This document shows positions 1 to 12,800 of a DNA stretch of 64,000 bases, piece by piece. The notes under the pieces were generated by a model that did not search any database, was not told the DNA's origin, and saw only the letters and a list, made by a program, of their open reading frames with translations. Positions within the stretch are counted from its first letter, which is position 1; the number at the start of each line of letters is the position of its first letter. The stretch is from NCBI GenBank assembly GCA_037975125.1, contig CM075850.1, positions 125,169,057 through 125,233,056 of the forward strand. Reading direction: 5' to 3'. This DNA comes from Latrodectus hesperus. Its lineage: Eukaryota > Arthropoda > Arachnida > Araneae > Theridiidae. A program made the position numbers and the translations under genes.

Positions 1-23
1 AATGGGAGAACCAGTTCGTTCAG
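1..23 (+). CDS. Possible end of the preceding exon of the MYND gene
   Basis: The window opens with an open stretch ending in a good donor, CAG|GTAGTA, at 23/24. Read as seven codons plus two bases, it supplies exactly the two-base phase that the 2177 exon needs, giving ...RTSSF-R-YDRPSFDD. Only 23 bases are visible, so this is a suggestion based on phase and donor quality. Confidence 0.4.
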
Positions 24-2176
24 GTAGTATATCTGATAATAAAAAAGTTTTTATATGAATTTAAACTAAAGTAAAATATTTTTTATTAGATACATTTTAT
101 ATTCTTCATAATGTAACTTAAAAATGCATGTATGCAGTTAATGATTATTTTATTTACAATTGATCAGAAACAGTTTTTAACCATTTCAGCAATTGTAGTT
201 TTTTCCTTAATAGTCAAAGAAACTGTGCATAGCTGAATACTTAGATTTCTTCACAGGAAATCATTTGATTCCAGTTCATTTCTTTGCATGAGACACATAT
301 CATAACGACCAATTCTTTTACCTGATTCAGTTTCTTTGTAAAAGAGAATCAGGAAAAAGATTTTGTAAACTAATCATGTAATTTAGCATCAAAACTTTTA
401 TAGGAATGCAAGTGTTGCATAAATCCAAAGAGCTGTTTTTGAAAAATTTGATTAAATGTGGTTTAATAAGTAAAAACCACACCCAAGAAAAAACCTTTTT
501 ATTATTTTCCATTCTAGCATAGCATTAATTATGTAGTCTTTTTAGTTCAAAAATTTCAATATTTCTTCCTCCTTCTAATATACTTTTCTAAACAGTTGAT
601 TTGACTGGTTTACATCCAAATCAAATTTAAATCTCTGGTTTATTTTTGCAAGATGCTAACAAAGGATTTAATTTAGTATGTTATTTGACATATAAAATGT
701 TGTTGATTGCTGTAGCTGTTCTTTTTACAATAATAAATTATTTTCTGCAAAAGTTGTGAAAGTTTTTTTAGTTAGGAATGAATATATTTATTTCATTAGT
801 TGTTCTGAAAAAGACATTTTACCTCTGTGACTATACTAGTTATGATTTGCTGTATATTTTTTTCTTATATTTATAATTTAAGTTTTCTATGCAACCATGT
901 GTAAGATGTTTCGAAAAACAATTTGATGCTTGTCATTATACAACTTGTTATCATACAAAAATCTGATGTAGGACTAAAATAATTCCAAATGTCATTGAAT
1001 CTAGATTACATTGCATGAATACATATGACTAATTTAGTGAATATTGTCATTGATGTGTAAGTATCTTTGGTTGTATTTCAAGCATTTTCAGTTCACTATA
1101 AATTTTATGTATTTATTGTAAAGGTAAAAGTTTAAATTTTTAACAACTATGAAACTCCTGCTTACCAACAGGTTTATTATATTTAGATTTATTGTCTCAA
1201 GTATCATTACTGGTTTTTCAGAGAATTTCAAAATATTGAATTTCATAATACTTTCAAGATTTCATTACATATTTAGCTCATCTTATGAATAAATTAATAA
1301 TATGTAACAGGCAACTTTTAAATTAATTTTGATTGCATATATAGTTTGTTAAGAAGTCCATTCATTCTAAATAAAGAGATTTAATTCATATGTACATTAT
1401 AGTGTTAATCAATACTTTTAGCATTCTTAATTTACACTCACATCTATTGATTTTCTACCTTTGAGAAAATTTGATAGCAATCATCGGCTCCTTTAAATGA
1501 GATCAACTTTTACTACCCCAAATATGTATAAAGTTGATAGTATTTTTTCCTGCCTGAAGTCCACAATTTTTATAATCTATTATTTATTTTTATTTACGAT
1601 AAAAAACTTCTTTATAATGATAAACTCTTTATGCTATTGAGAAAAATTTTCCTGGAATAGCAAGTTTTCTAATGAATGATCAAGATCAATGGTAGTCAAT
1701 CTAATCTATATTATCTAATAGTAGGCATTCTAGCTGGCATGGTGAGCGGTAGTTGAGAAACTAAATTGTGCTGTGATCACAAAGCTTTGTAAAAATTTAA
1801 TATAAAATATTCAATAATTATTAATGATTAATTTATTGCAATTCTACTTTATAAATTTTTATTAAGTGAAAGCATTTTCCTATTTTCCATCGCCGCTGGT
1901 GTAAGTATAAAAAAGGTAACTACCCTGATCTAGATTCTTCTTATCAGATTATTTATTTGATGAAAATTTTTTAAAGGTAACTTAGCTGAAAAGGAAGTAA
2001 AATTGAATTCGGTTAGCATTCTTATTGAATTTTACTCCAATAAAACATATTTTTATACAGTGATTATTCATTTCTGAAAAGGATATTGACAACTAATGAA
2101 AATGTGCACTCATTCACACTTATAAAAATTATATACAAATAAGTGTACTGAATGTTTCTATTGTTTTACATTTCAG
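24..2176. other. AT-rich intron (or 5' region) before the giant exon
   Basis: No open reading frame with coding character on either strand and no recognisable mobile element. It is probably the intron between the candidate exon end at 23 and the 2177 exon, but additional small exons cannot be excluded. Confidence 0.4.
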
Positions 2177-4813
2177 ATATGACAGACCTTCTTTTGATGA
2201 CATGCATTTATATGCTTCTTCTCCTAATGATTCAAAGATCCAATTAAAAAAGCGCAAACTTTCCATGCCAAGTATTCCACCTGAAGGAAACTTTGGAGGG
2301 GAACATCGCAAAAAAGTTCCCCGCCTCATGTCATTCAAAAGTGATTCAAAATGGACACCAAATTCCTTGGCTTTTAGTGATATACAGATTAAGCAGGAAC
2401 CAGAGGATGATTATCCAAGTCCAGAAAGAGATGCACAACATAATAGCAGGTTGTCATTAAAAGACAGTTTTTCCCATGCCAATGGGAATGGCAGCAGTAA
2501 GAGTCCTCAGTCAGCTGACCATCCTAAACCTCCACCTCGTAAGCGTAGTCCTGCTGCCACATGTTTTGATCGTTTTGAAAAGAAATCTACACCAACAAAT
2601 AAAAAAGTTTCTCCTTTATCTGTGTATGCTAAAGTACAGGACAGTATTGTTCTGAATGTCAAATGCAGACGTTATAAGAAACGAACAAAGCCAATAATAA
2701 ACAAAGAAGAAGTAGTATATCCAGGTAGAGAAGAAATTGAAAATTGGAAAAGAACTGGTGCTTATAGCCAAACCCCAGACCATGCTGTGCGGATACTTAT
2801 GGGAGAACTCTTAGATAGAACGTCTCAGATTGATGGTAAGAATGAAACAGATGGACCTGATTTGACTCAACTCGATCCTTTGAAAGTTCGAGAATTACTC
2901 TTTCAATTTTGTCAAAGGTACTCAATTGATTTCAGAGATTTTGAAGATGTTAACAGTGTTTTAAAACCACGGATTATTGAAGACAATGTGGCAAAAAACT
3001 CAGAACGGGCTTCCGCCATCCAAAAAAGGACCAGCATTTCACCAGTTCGACAGGAACCTGAATTAGAACTGGCCAAGAAAACACCAAAAGTTGAAAGGGT
3101 TACTAAGAAAGCTAGCAATGAGGATCTTAAACCTGCAGTACGAAGAGTTCTGCGAAATCTACCTGGACGTGAACAGTTGCCAGAATTAGTTGAAGATGAG
3201 ATCAGACCAAGTCGCAGACGTAGCAATAAGACCCCCATTGTTAGGAGGCGGTATTCTACTAGAAGTGCCAATGTTGATGATAAGAACTCTAGTGATGTCG
3301 ATATTATAATAGATTCATCAACAGATCGTGAAAGCGAGGCCGGCAAGGAAGCGGAAGTCCGGAAAAAATCTGAAAGACTTAAAAATAAGCAGAGTGTAGA
3401 AGCAGTGCCGGCAAAAGATACAAGCTCTGACAGAAAAGGAAACAATAACAAAGAAGAACATCGCACCAGGTCGAGAGATAAGAGCAGAGAAGAAGAAAAG
3501 TCGAAAGATTCGAATAAAACAAATTCAAAAAGAAAATGGTCTCGATGTCACAGCAACTCTACTGGATTTCTAAGGTCTTCTTCAATTGAAATTGTTGATA
3601 TAACAAGGAGTGATTCCTCAAGTCCTTCAGATTCTTCTAAGGATGTAAATGATTTGGATTTTACACCAGCCAAGAAAACAAATAAAAAGTTTACTAGAAA
3701 TTCTAAGAATATATCAGAAAATACTTTGAAAAAAGTTTTTCCAAAGATTGATGATATAGTTAAACTTAGTGTTTCTAGCCGAAAAAAGCAAACTAAAAAT
3801 CAAGAAAAGAAAGCGACTGATACTTCAGATAATCAAATGGAAATTGATGATCCTGTAAAAACAAAACAAGATACCAAATCATCAAAAGAGAGTGTAAAAA
3901 AGACTGATGTGTTAGGAAATAATGATTCAAATGCTAAACATAAAAAAGGGTCTAAAGAAAAGATCAATAAAAGGAGTTCTCTTACACAAATTAACAGTGA
4001 AGGTGAATCATCTAAGCTTAAAAAGGGATCTCACTCAAATGATAAGAAACAGGGATCTTTGGCAGAGCCTACAACAAGTTCCATTTGTAAAAAGTCCAAG
4101 ACTGTTAAGGATAGTGACAAGTTTAAAGACAAGTCATCCACAAATAAACTTGATTCTAAATCAGATGGAGACTTAAAGATGCTGAGCAATATTAAGAATG
4201 AAACAGAGAATGAGAAGTCGAGTGCCTTGCTACGGAACAATAAAAACAGTAGGAGAGCATCTGACAGGCATTCTTGTCAAATGCTCGATAAAAAGAACCT
4301 TCCTCCTGATGACTCCATAAAAGTTGGAAAGAAAAATGGTAAAGAAGGTAATTTTTTACAAAATCAATTAGAACATTCTTCCAAAATAGAAGCCAGAGGT
4401 AGCTGGAGTACTTCAAATAAATGCAAATCAGTAGAATCCCCACCAAAAAAACTGGAAAGAGAAGCTAAGAAGGAAACGACTACTAAAGAAGTCCGAAACA
4501 AGGTAGCGAAAAACTCAGTTCAATTGCCTAGTAAAGAACTTCTACAAAGGCGAAGCTCACAACACTCTGATTCTGAACTTCAGGTAGTTCTTACAAAATT
4601 ACCCGATGTTCATTTTAATTCTAAAATGAGCTCTATTCCTCTGGATGTTTTTGAAAGATGCTTATCCAAAGAAAAAGTTAAAATTTCTACTCATGAAGAT
4701 ACTAAACCTAAAAGTGAGGATAATTCTAGTGTTGGAAGTCCGCCAGAATTGGTTCGAATCAATGAAATAAAATGTGAGCGAATTGATGATATGGATACTT
4801 CTGATGAAGATGG
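2177..4813 (+). CDS. MYND gene, giant exon (residues 1-879)
   Basis: The acceptor is TTTCAG|A at 2175-2176 and the donor is GATGG|GTAAAT at 4814. The reading frame is open from the acceptor itself (YDRPSFDDMHLY...), 24 bases before the first ATG at 2202, so that ATG is internal and not the start. Codons are rich in Lys, Ser, Asp and Glu. An in-frame TAA at 4815-4817 lies just inside the intron, so an unspliced message would stop after ...DEDG. Confidence 0.85.
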
Positions 4814-6807
4814 GTAAATAAATTTAGAATTTAGAATAGAAATAGTTTAGAATTTAAAAAATTATAATTTACATGCTAAATTAGTTAAACATTTTATTAT
4901 TTATGCAAAAGTAATGTATGTTTAAAAAATTATTATTTTACTTCATGTAAAATTATAGATTTATATTACTTACCAATCTTATCTAGCAAAAGTTCAGAAT
5001 ATCAATAAGGTAAAAAAAATAGAAAATTCCAAATTTATACTCTTAGTATATGTACACAAAATTTAAGTATACACCAAACTTATTTATTAAGTATGTCTCA
5101 CAATAATTTTTATTAAAAATTTTGGTACTTTTCCGTTTTGCGGGTGAAGACGAGAAAGTCACCAAAAATTATACAACCGGCGCTAGAGGGAAATCTCCGC
5201 TGGTAACCTTTTACTGCTAAGTTTCCAAAACATGTGACGGCCTTTTATTGTTGCCTTTTATTATGACTTTATTTCGACTCCTTGTTTTTCCATTTCATAA
5301 TTTTATGCTATGTTGCTATATATACAAATTTAATAATTTCATGAAATCTCTCTAGAAAAAAACAGATTTTAAAATATATTTTAAAAAATAATAGTCGTTA
5401 CAAATTCATATAAAAAATATGTAAAAAAATAATAATAAGATTTTAAAATATGCATCACCCACTGAATTGTAATCTAATATAATTTGTAAATAAATTGAGG
5501 CTCTGGCACCCATCATTTCACGCATAGTGTGAACACGAGAACAATAATTAAATAAATAAATTAAAAATTTTTTATGTACACTATTTAAAATTTTTTATCT
5601 GTATACTGTGAGTTGTCGCCAATTGGCGACTTAATTTTCGCTTGGCGAGATTTGTGCCGGTGAAACGGAAAAGTACCAAAATTTTATTAACATTGAAATA
5701 ATGTAATTGAGAATTAAACTATTTATTTTAATAAATTATATATACTATGCTTTTTTAAATTCCCAACATCACACTTTTTTATCTTTTTTTATTTGCAGTC
5801 AAAGGGTTTTTGTGGATATAAAAGAACAACAATGATATTTTTTAGATTAAAAGTTTGCTCAAATTCTGCTTTGTTGTGATATATAATGAGTATTGCTTTT
5901 AAATTTTTTGAAATTTGATAATATAAACAATACCAATAACTTTTACACTTCATTCATTCTTCATTCATCAAAGGCACATGGGTTCAATTTCTATCTTGGG
6001 CTTATATGTTGTAGCAGTTGAGAAGCTATTTTAAATTGTAGATCCTGATCTAACTAGCCTTTGAGTGAAAAAAAATTGCAAATCATGTTAAAAGTTTTTT
6101 TTAAAATCATAATTTTATATTATTGATATATAAAGTTGTATTTTGCAATCCATTGGGAAAACTATAAAAAATTGAACGTATACATTAAATTAAAAAATCT
6201 TTTTAAATTGTAAATTTTCTTAAATGCTATGAAAAATTCAAATAAATTGAAGGAAGCAGATTTAGTTTTTTGAAATATTTATAAATACTTCTGAAATACT
6301 GATTTTAATTTAAATGAAAAAAATCCATTATTCATCTAAACTTATAATTATAAATATAATGAATTAAAAAAATGTACTCTAATTGTATTAACATAAATTC
6401 ATAATTTCTAGAACATCAAAGAGTCATTTAAATCAAAAAGATGGTCCTCCAACGCCTCTAAATCTTATAGATTGTGATACAGCAGTTTTTTCCAAAGCAG
6501 AAGAGCCAGTTGCGAATAAAAAGGAACCTAAGCCTATTACTTCATTACGATATTCAGCAGACTCTGAAGACTCAGAAGGTGGACTTGTCATTGATTTAGA
6601 CAGAAGGTTGTCAACAGAGGAACAAGGTATATATATTTAAATGAACATAGGGAATATATTTGAATTATATGTCTATTAATTTTATGAAATATAACACAAA
6701 TTTATGTTTATTAAATGCAATTTTTACCCTGGAATTATACATTTCCAGTAACACAGATGAGAACCATCTTTTAGAAGATTTATTAACAATAAAAAACAAT
6801 TTATTAC

Positions 6808-6869
<62 letters not shown>

Positions 6870-9800
6870 TAATTTTTTCAAATTAATCAAATACCAAATG
6901 GAGAACATTAAATTGAAAATATAAGAAACAGATGGAATACACATTCAAACATTCAATAGGTAGTTCAAAATTCAAAAGAAACACAGAATAAAAAGAAAAT
7001 GGAATAAAGTTCCAACATGGCAAGCTTTTTCAGGAGGTGTTAACCACATTGGCACAAAGTATGGTTTTTGTGCATTGGCTCCAGACTGAAGTTTTAATGA
7101 AGCCAATACACCACAAAGCAACACTAAAAATGCCAAACCAAAATATAGGAAATAAATGTCTAGCTAAAATTAAAGTTATAAAAATAAGCTATAAGTCAAA
7201 ATATAATATTAAATTCAAAGTTACCGAAATACACAATTAATCAAAATCAAATCCATATCCAAACCTGCAGGAATTGCAAATAAATACTAATTGTAAACCA
7301 AATGCATAAATTTAAAGACTTAAGTGTAAACACTATTGGCAATTCAAGCTTCTTATAAGATCCTCAAGGTTGGGTGACCATTCTGTAATTTATAATTACA
7401 CCTTACTTCACTCTTATAAGCAATGCTCTACTGGCCAAATAGTGTTTAATAAAGTTAATTGGAGTGTTATTAGTTAAAATATTTTCCAGTCGTTTTATTT
7501 GTTTATTTTGATACTGTTAAAATTATTACTTATATTATAAATTCTATTAAGTTGATTGGAAATAACATTTTTATAAATTTTAATTGAAATATTTAAATTC
7601 CAAAAATTTAGCTTATTTACTTTGAAATTAAAATCATTAGTTTTATCATAAATGTCAGTGTATGTATAGTTATATTTTACTATAATCAAAATATCGAAAA
7701 ATTCAGTTTTTAAATGATCGCTATTTGTTTTAATTAATTTTAATTCTTAAGGATAGATGGTTTTGTAAATTTTGTTAAATTCTAAAAGTTGAATATTATG
7801 AAATCATCAATATATCTATATTGATGATAATCTATATAGATATATTCTATATGATAATCTATATAGAGATAATCTATATGATAATCTATATAGAGATATC
7901 TAATCTCCATTAAAAAATATAATTATTAATAATAAATAATTTTATTTTTTATGGAGAAAAAAATTTATGTGCCAATGTAGTTAACAAACCCTGAAGAAGC
8001 TGGCCATGTTGGTATTTTGTTCCATTTTACTTTTGTTCTGTGTTTCTTTTGGATTTTGAACTGCCTGAATGTGTATACCATCTGTTTGGCATATTTCGTA
8101 TTTGTTATCCATTTGGTATTTGATTGATTTTATAAAAATTTACTCTTAATAATATTTTTGTAATTCTATTTACATTGCTTTCACGCTAAATGTATTGCTA
8201 AGTTCACTTATTGACTCCCTGCATAGTATTAATATAAATATTGCTAATTATATTTGATAATATTATATATTTATTGAGTATGAAAATTAATATTCTCATA
8301 TCTCAAATTCTCTAATTTTGTAAATTATCAAATTTGTTGGAAATGAAATTTTTGGCAGAAAACTTAAATTTCTTTCCAAAAATTATTTCTTGAAGCTTTT
8401 ATACTAATGTTACAAATACTATTAAAAAAAGATGGTGATATTTTCTATGAGTGTTATTCATTTAACTTTAAATTTATGTTTGTATGTTCTACTGTTTATA
8501 TACTAAGATAATTATGTTACTTTTTGTAGAAAAATATTTACAGATGTTTATAGTAATATTTTATCTTATTTATATTCAAGCACTGCAATCCATATTGAAA
8601 CCAGACCTGTTTAAAAATTCGATTCCAAAACAATCTATCTTAGTTTTACAGTTTCTTATTTTTAGCACTTAGACCTGTCAATTTTTTTATCCACTTCTCC
8701 TTAGTCTTTTATGTTTTTATTGGTCCTGGAATTTATCTTTAGACTTCTTATGTACACCTATTGCCATCCATTTCAAACCACTGGATTCTTTTGTTTTACT
8801 TAATTTTTATCTGATCTTTTTTAGACAGCTTTTAAATATCATGTGTGCATCATTTTCTCCTAACATCATCCTTCCTGATTTGTTCAAAATTTTTAAGATC
8901 TTCTTTAAATTATTAAATTTCTTGATTTTGAGGTCTCAGTTTAAAATATTTTACTTTGGTAAGATAAAAAATTAAATTTCTATTCCCTTTAAAATTTTTA
9001 ATTTTATTTAAATTGATGCATTAAAAAACTAAAAAGAAATATCAGTTTTTAGAAAAAAATGTTGGTAGTTTGTGCTTATTCAAAGGAGCATAACGCTCTC
9101 TAAATTCTATTTATCTTTTCTAAATTAAAATATTTGCCTGACAATCAAAATTGCTTAAAATATTTTTATATGTAATATATTAAATCTAAATATATTGGAT
9201 GTAAAGAATTAGCTCTTATGCTATTGTTTTTTTACAGCTCCTACACTAGAGTCAAGCATTTCTGATTCTGAAGATAAAGATGAGTCGGAAGATCCACCTG
9301 AAAATAAAAAACCTAGTTTTTCTGTATGTGAAGAAACCATTATTGCATCTGTTGTTTCTAATATAACTCTTCAAGTTGCCATGAAGTATGATGGCTTGCT
9401 TAACAAATCCAGTAATCATATACCAACTAATAAAGATTCTACAGCAATGTCATCAATGATTGCTCTTAGGGCTGGCCCCCTTGAAACTCTGAAAGGTGAA
9501 TATGCTTCATATGGAACAGGCAGTAATGAGAAATCATATACAAAAAACCATACAAGAGCTGAATCCATACTTAGATCCTTGCTGTTAGAAACAAGTACTG
9601 ATAGCAGTGCTACTGCAACTAGGGTATGTCAAATTCTTTATTTTTATACTATATATTTAAAACTTCACCTTGATCTCTAATCACTTAAAATATATTCTGC
9701 AAGAATTACAAGTTAACTGTTTTACTTGGATTCATTTCCATATGTTATTTAAAAAAAAGCATTTGGAAATAAGTATGTAATCAAATTAAATAGACAAATG

Positions 9801-12800
9801 CCTTCAGTAAAAAGAAAATATATACCTTAAATATAACTGTAATGAAAATGATTAAATCAAACATACGGATTACCTTTCACAGGTATTGGTGACTAGGAAC
9901 TTTGAGTTTTAGAATCCTGTCAATAATTTGATGAAACATGAGCTTCAGCTTTATCCAGATGAAGTCCTGATCTATGTTGATTATGTAGAAATTTCTTTCT
10001 AAAACAGCATAAAAATGTACATAAGAAAAATATATGAATAAGTAATCACTTATTATGCATATAAGGGCTCACCATTGTTTCATTGTAGAAAACCTCTTTC
10101 TGGAATTGAAAACACCAAATTAAAAATAAGCAAGTGTTGAATACTAAAAAATGATATTAGATACTTGAAGGTTTTCCCAGTTTTCTTGTTGGCAAATTAT
10201 AAATATGTTCCTCAATGAAATTTATTACTGAAAGGCAAATTTCTTTCTGAAGAATTTCTTACTTAATATGTTTCTCCATGAAATTTTTTACTGCAGTGCA
10301 TATCGAAATGCCTTTTGATTTTACTTGATTGTATATCTTTTATGCAAATTGATATTTTGTATTTAAGAATTAGTAATTACATAATTATAAGAATAAATAA
10401 TTAGGAAAGAGTAAATATACATTTTTTATTTTTAAGCATATACTTTTATTATATATGTAAAATTCATGTCCCTGATTATAAATAATTTATTTGATATTTA
10501 TTTTATCAATTTTCTCTCAACACCTGTTTCATGTTTTTAGCCATCAACGTCATCTACACTATCAGAAGATTCCAAGGCTAGAATTACAGAAAATGTAAGG
10601 CAATTTCTTTTGACACAAGTTAATGATGGCGCATTTCTAGCATCACTCTCCCCTGGTGACAGTGAAACTGCTTATGAGGATATGAAACTTGCTCTAGGTA
10701 TTTAATGAGTACTTAATGATATAAGGCCGTATATTTTAATCATTATTTGTTTACTCTTTTAATTTTCCTAGAAACATTTTTTTTGTTGACATATATCTAT
10801 TTTTTCAGATCAACTGCCTGATATTAATGCCAACTTGCTGGCTGATACAGAAGAATGTGTTCATGATCCTAAGATGTTCAAGGAAAGAGTTGAAAGATTA
10901 AAACATGAAATCATGTACTTACAGTGTGTAGCTTATCAAAAGGAAAAAGAGCGTATTGGTATGATTTGCTTAAAGAGGTGAGACAGTAATGAAAGATGAA
11001 TAAAAAATTTTAGTTATTACTTTTATTGAATTTTGTTTTATGAAATGCTAATGCATCTTTTAAATCTAAGAATATATCTTTTCAAATTTATGCTAATAAT
11101 AGTTACTTCAGCTTTAAAAAGATTTATTAAAATTTTGCATAGAAACTTAAAAATTTGTTTTTTCATGTAAAAAAATGTGGATAATTTAATCCAGTATTTT
11201 AAAATAATAATGATAAATGCTTCTGTGTATTTGAATAATCGACCCTTATAAGAAAAAGAAAATATTAAAAATATTTTTTAATTAAGTGAAATAAATGATA
11301 ATTTTGATTTCTAGAACCAATATTTAAATCAAAATTGATATAAATAAATTAGAGCTTTTCTCTATCTTGTTTGCCTATAGCTGAATCAATTTTTCAGCTA
11401 TAGGCAACTTTACTACCAGAAAATTATAAGAAATATTTGATTTTTTAATTAAATGACATCGGAGAGTGTTTTAAATTATATTATATTCGATAGTAATTAT
11501 TGCCTAAAATTTTCACAAATGTATATTCTAGTAATAGAAATTTTAAATAAATTTGCCCAGCTTAGTTTTTAAGTTAAAATTATCGATGTTTTATGTTAAT
11601 ACAATACTTAAAAACCTTATTTCCTTTTTGAAAATATTAACAAAGTTATATTATGAAAATATTTATCATTACATAACAACTAAAAATGTTTGAAGATTAA
11701 AAAAATTATTACCATCTTAGGTATATGGAAGAAGTGATGAAAAGGCTAATTAAGAAATATAACTTAGAGCAGCGAAAACAGGATAACTACAAAGAGGGGG
11801 AATGCTTACCAGAATTAATAGAACCATCCTGTTCATTCCTACCAGAATCATGCTGCTCTTATGCTCCTGAAGTATCAGCATCAGCAGCAACTGCACTCAC
11901 TGAAGGTAAAATACATTCATTTAAATACCTTGTTTCAGAAGTATAATAAATTTCAAATTTATATTATTGTTAACAAATTTAATAATATTCAAGGGAAAAA
12001 AACTTACAATATTCATTAATACAGTAAAGTTTTTTTTAACTTATTAGAATCAAATAACATCAATAAATATGGATAAACATGTACAGTACAAGTTTATAAT
12101 GTTATTAAGCATAATGTTTTACAATCAAGTTTGTTGTAATTATCTTTAAATTTCTATCAAAAATATTGAATAATTTTTTGATTACATAAAGTCAGCAGTT
12201 GTGAATTATCACATATAGAAAATTTTATTGGCTTTTGCCATTATATCAAATAGAACTTGAAATAAATTTTACTGTGCATTCAAACAAATGAGCTTAATTT
12301 TATTATTACTGTACTATCTTTCTTCCCAAGAAAACTAATTGGACTAAGACCCATTGTTTAAAATGGATTATATATCTCAATAAACATGCATGCTCAAAAT
12401 GGGAATCGAAACCGTAAATTGTTAAATTAAAAACCAGAATATTAACCATTCAGTTTGTACTTGTCATTTAAAACGTGAATTCAACAGACTATGAAATGAA
12501 TTATTACATAGTTTTAAAAAAAATTAATATTGATTCTGCCTCTGCAATTACTGCCTTTTATTAAAATATTTTTGCACGTAAATATTTGTGGATGTTCTTA
12601 TTTTCTTTGCATTTCATTCATATTTTTTACAATCAACAAAAAATATCTGTAAAATTGTAAATGTTAATAATTTGAAACTTTTAAAATATAAATTAAATGA
12701 AGTGTAAAAAACCTGTTGCTCTCAAAAAGACCAAGATGTTTCTGTGGGATGGTTTTCCCAAGAAATGAAATAAAGTTAAAATAAAAAAGTGTAAATTTTA

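Noticed and set aside
2912..3466. 184-codon frame on the minus strand
   Set aside because: It is a shadow of the giant exon; Ser/Leu-rich composition is the complement of the Lys/Glu/Arg-rich real frame.
10809..10958. Donor at 10959 for the coiled-coil exon
   Set aside because: It would join to the next exon as GGT-ATA-TGG-AAG-AAG-TGA and stop at once. The donor at 10978 keeps a long frame and a continuous helix.
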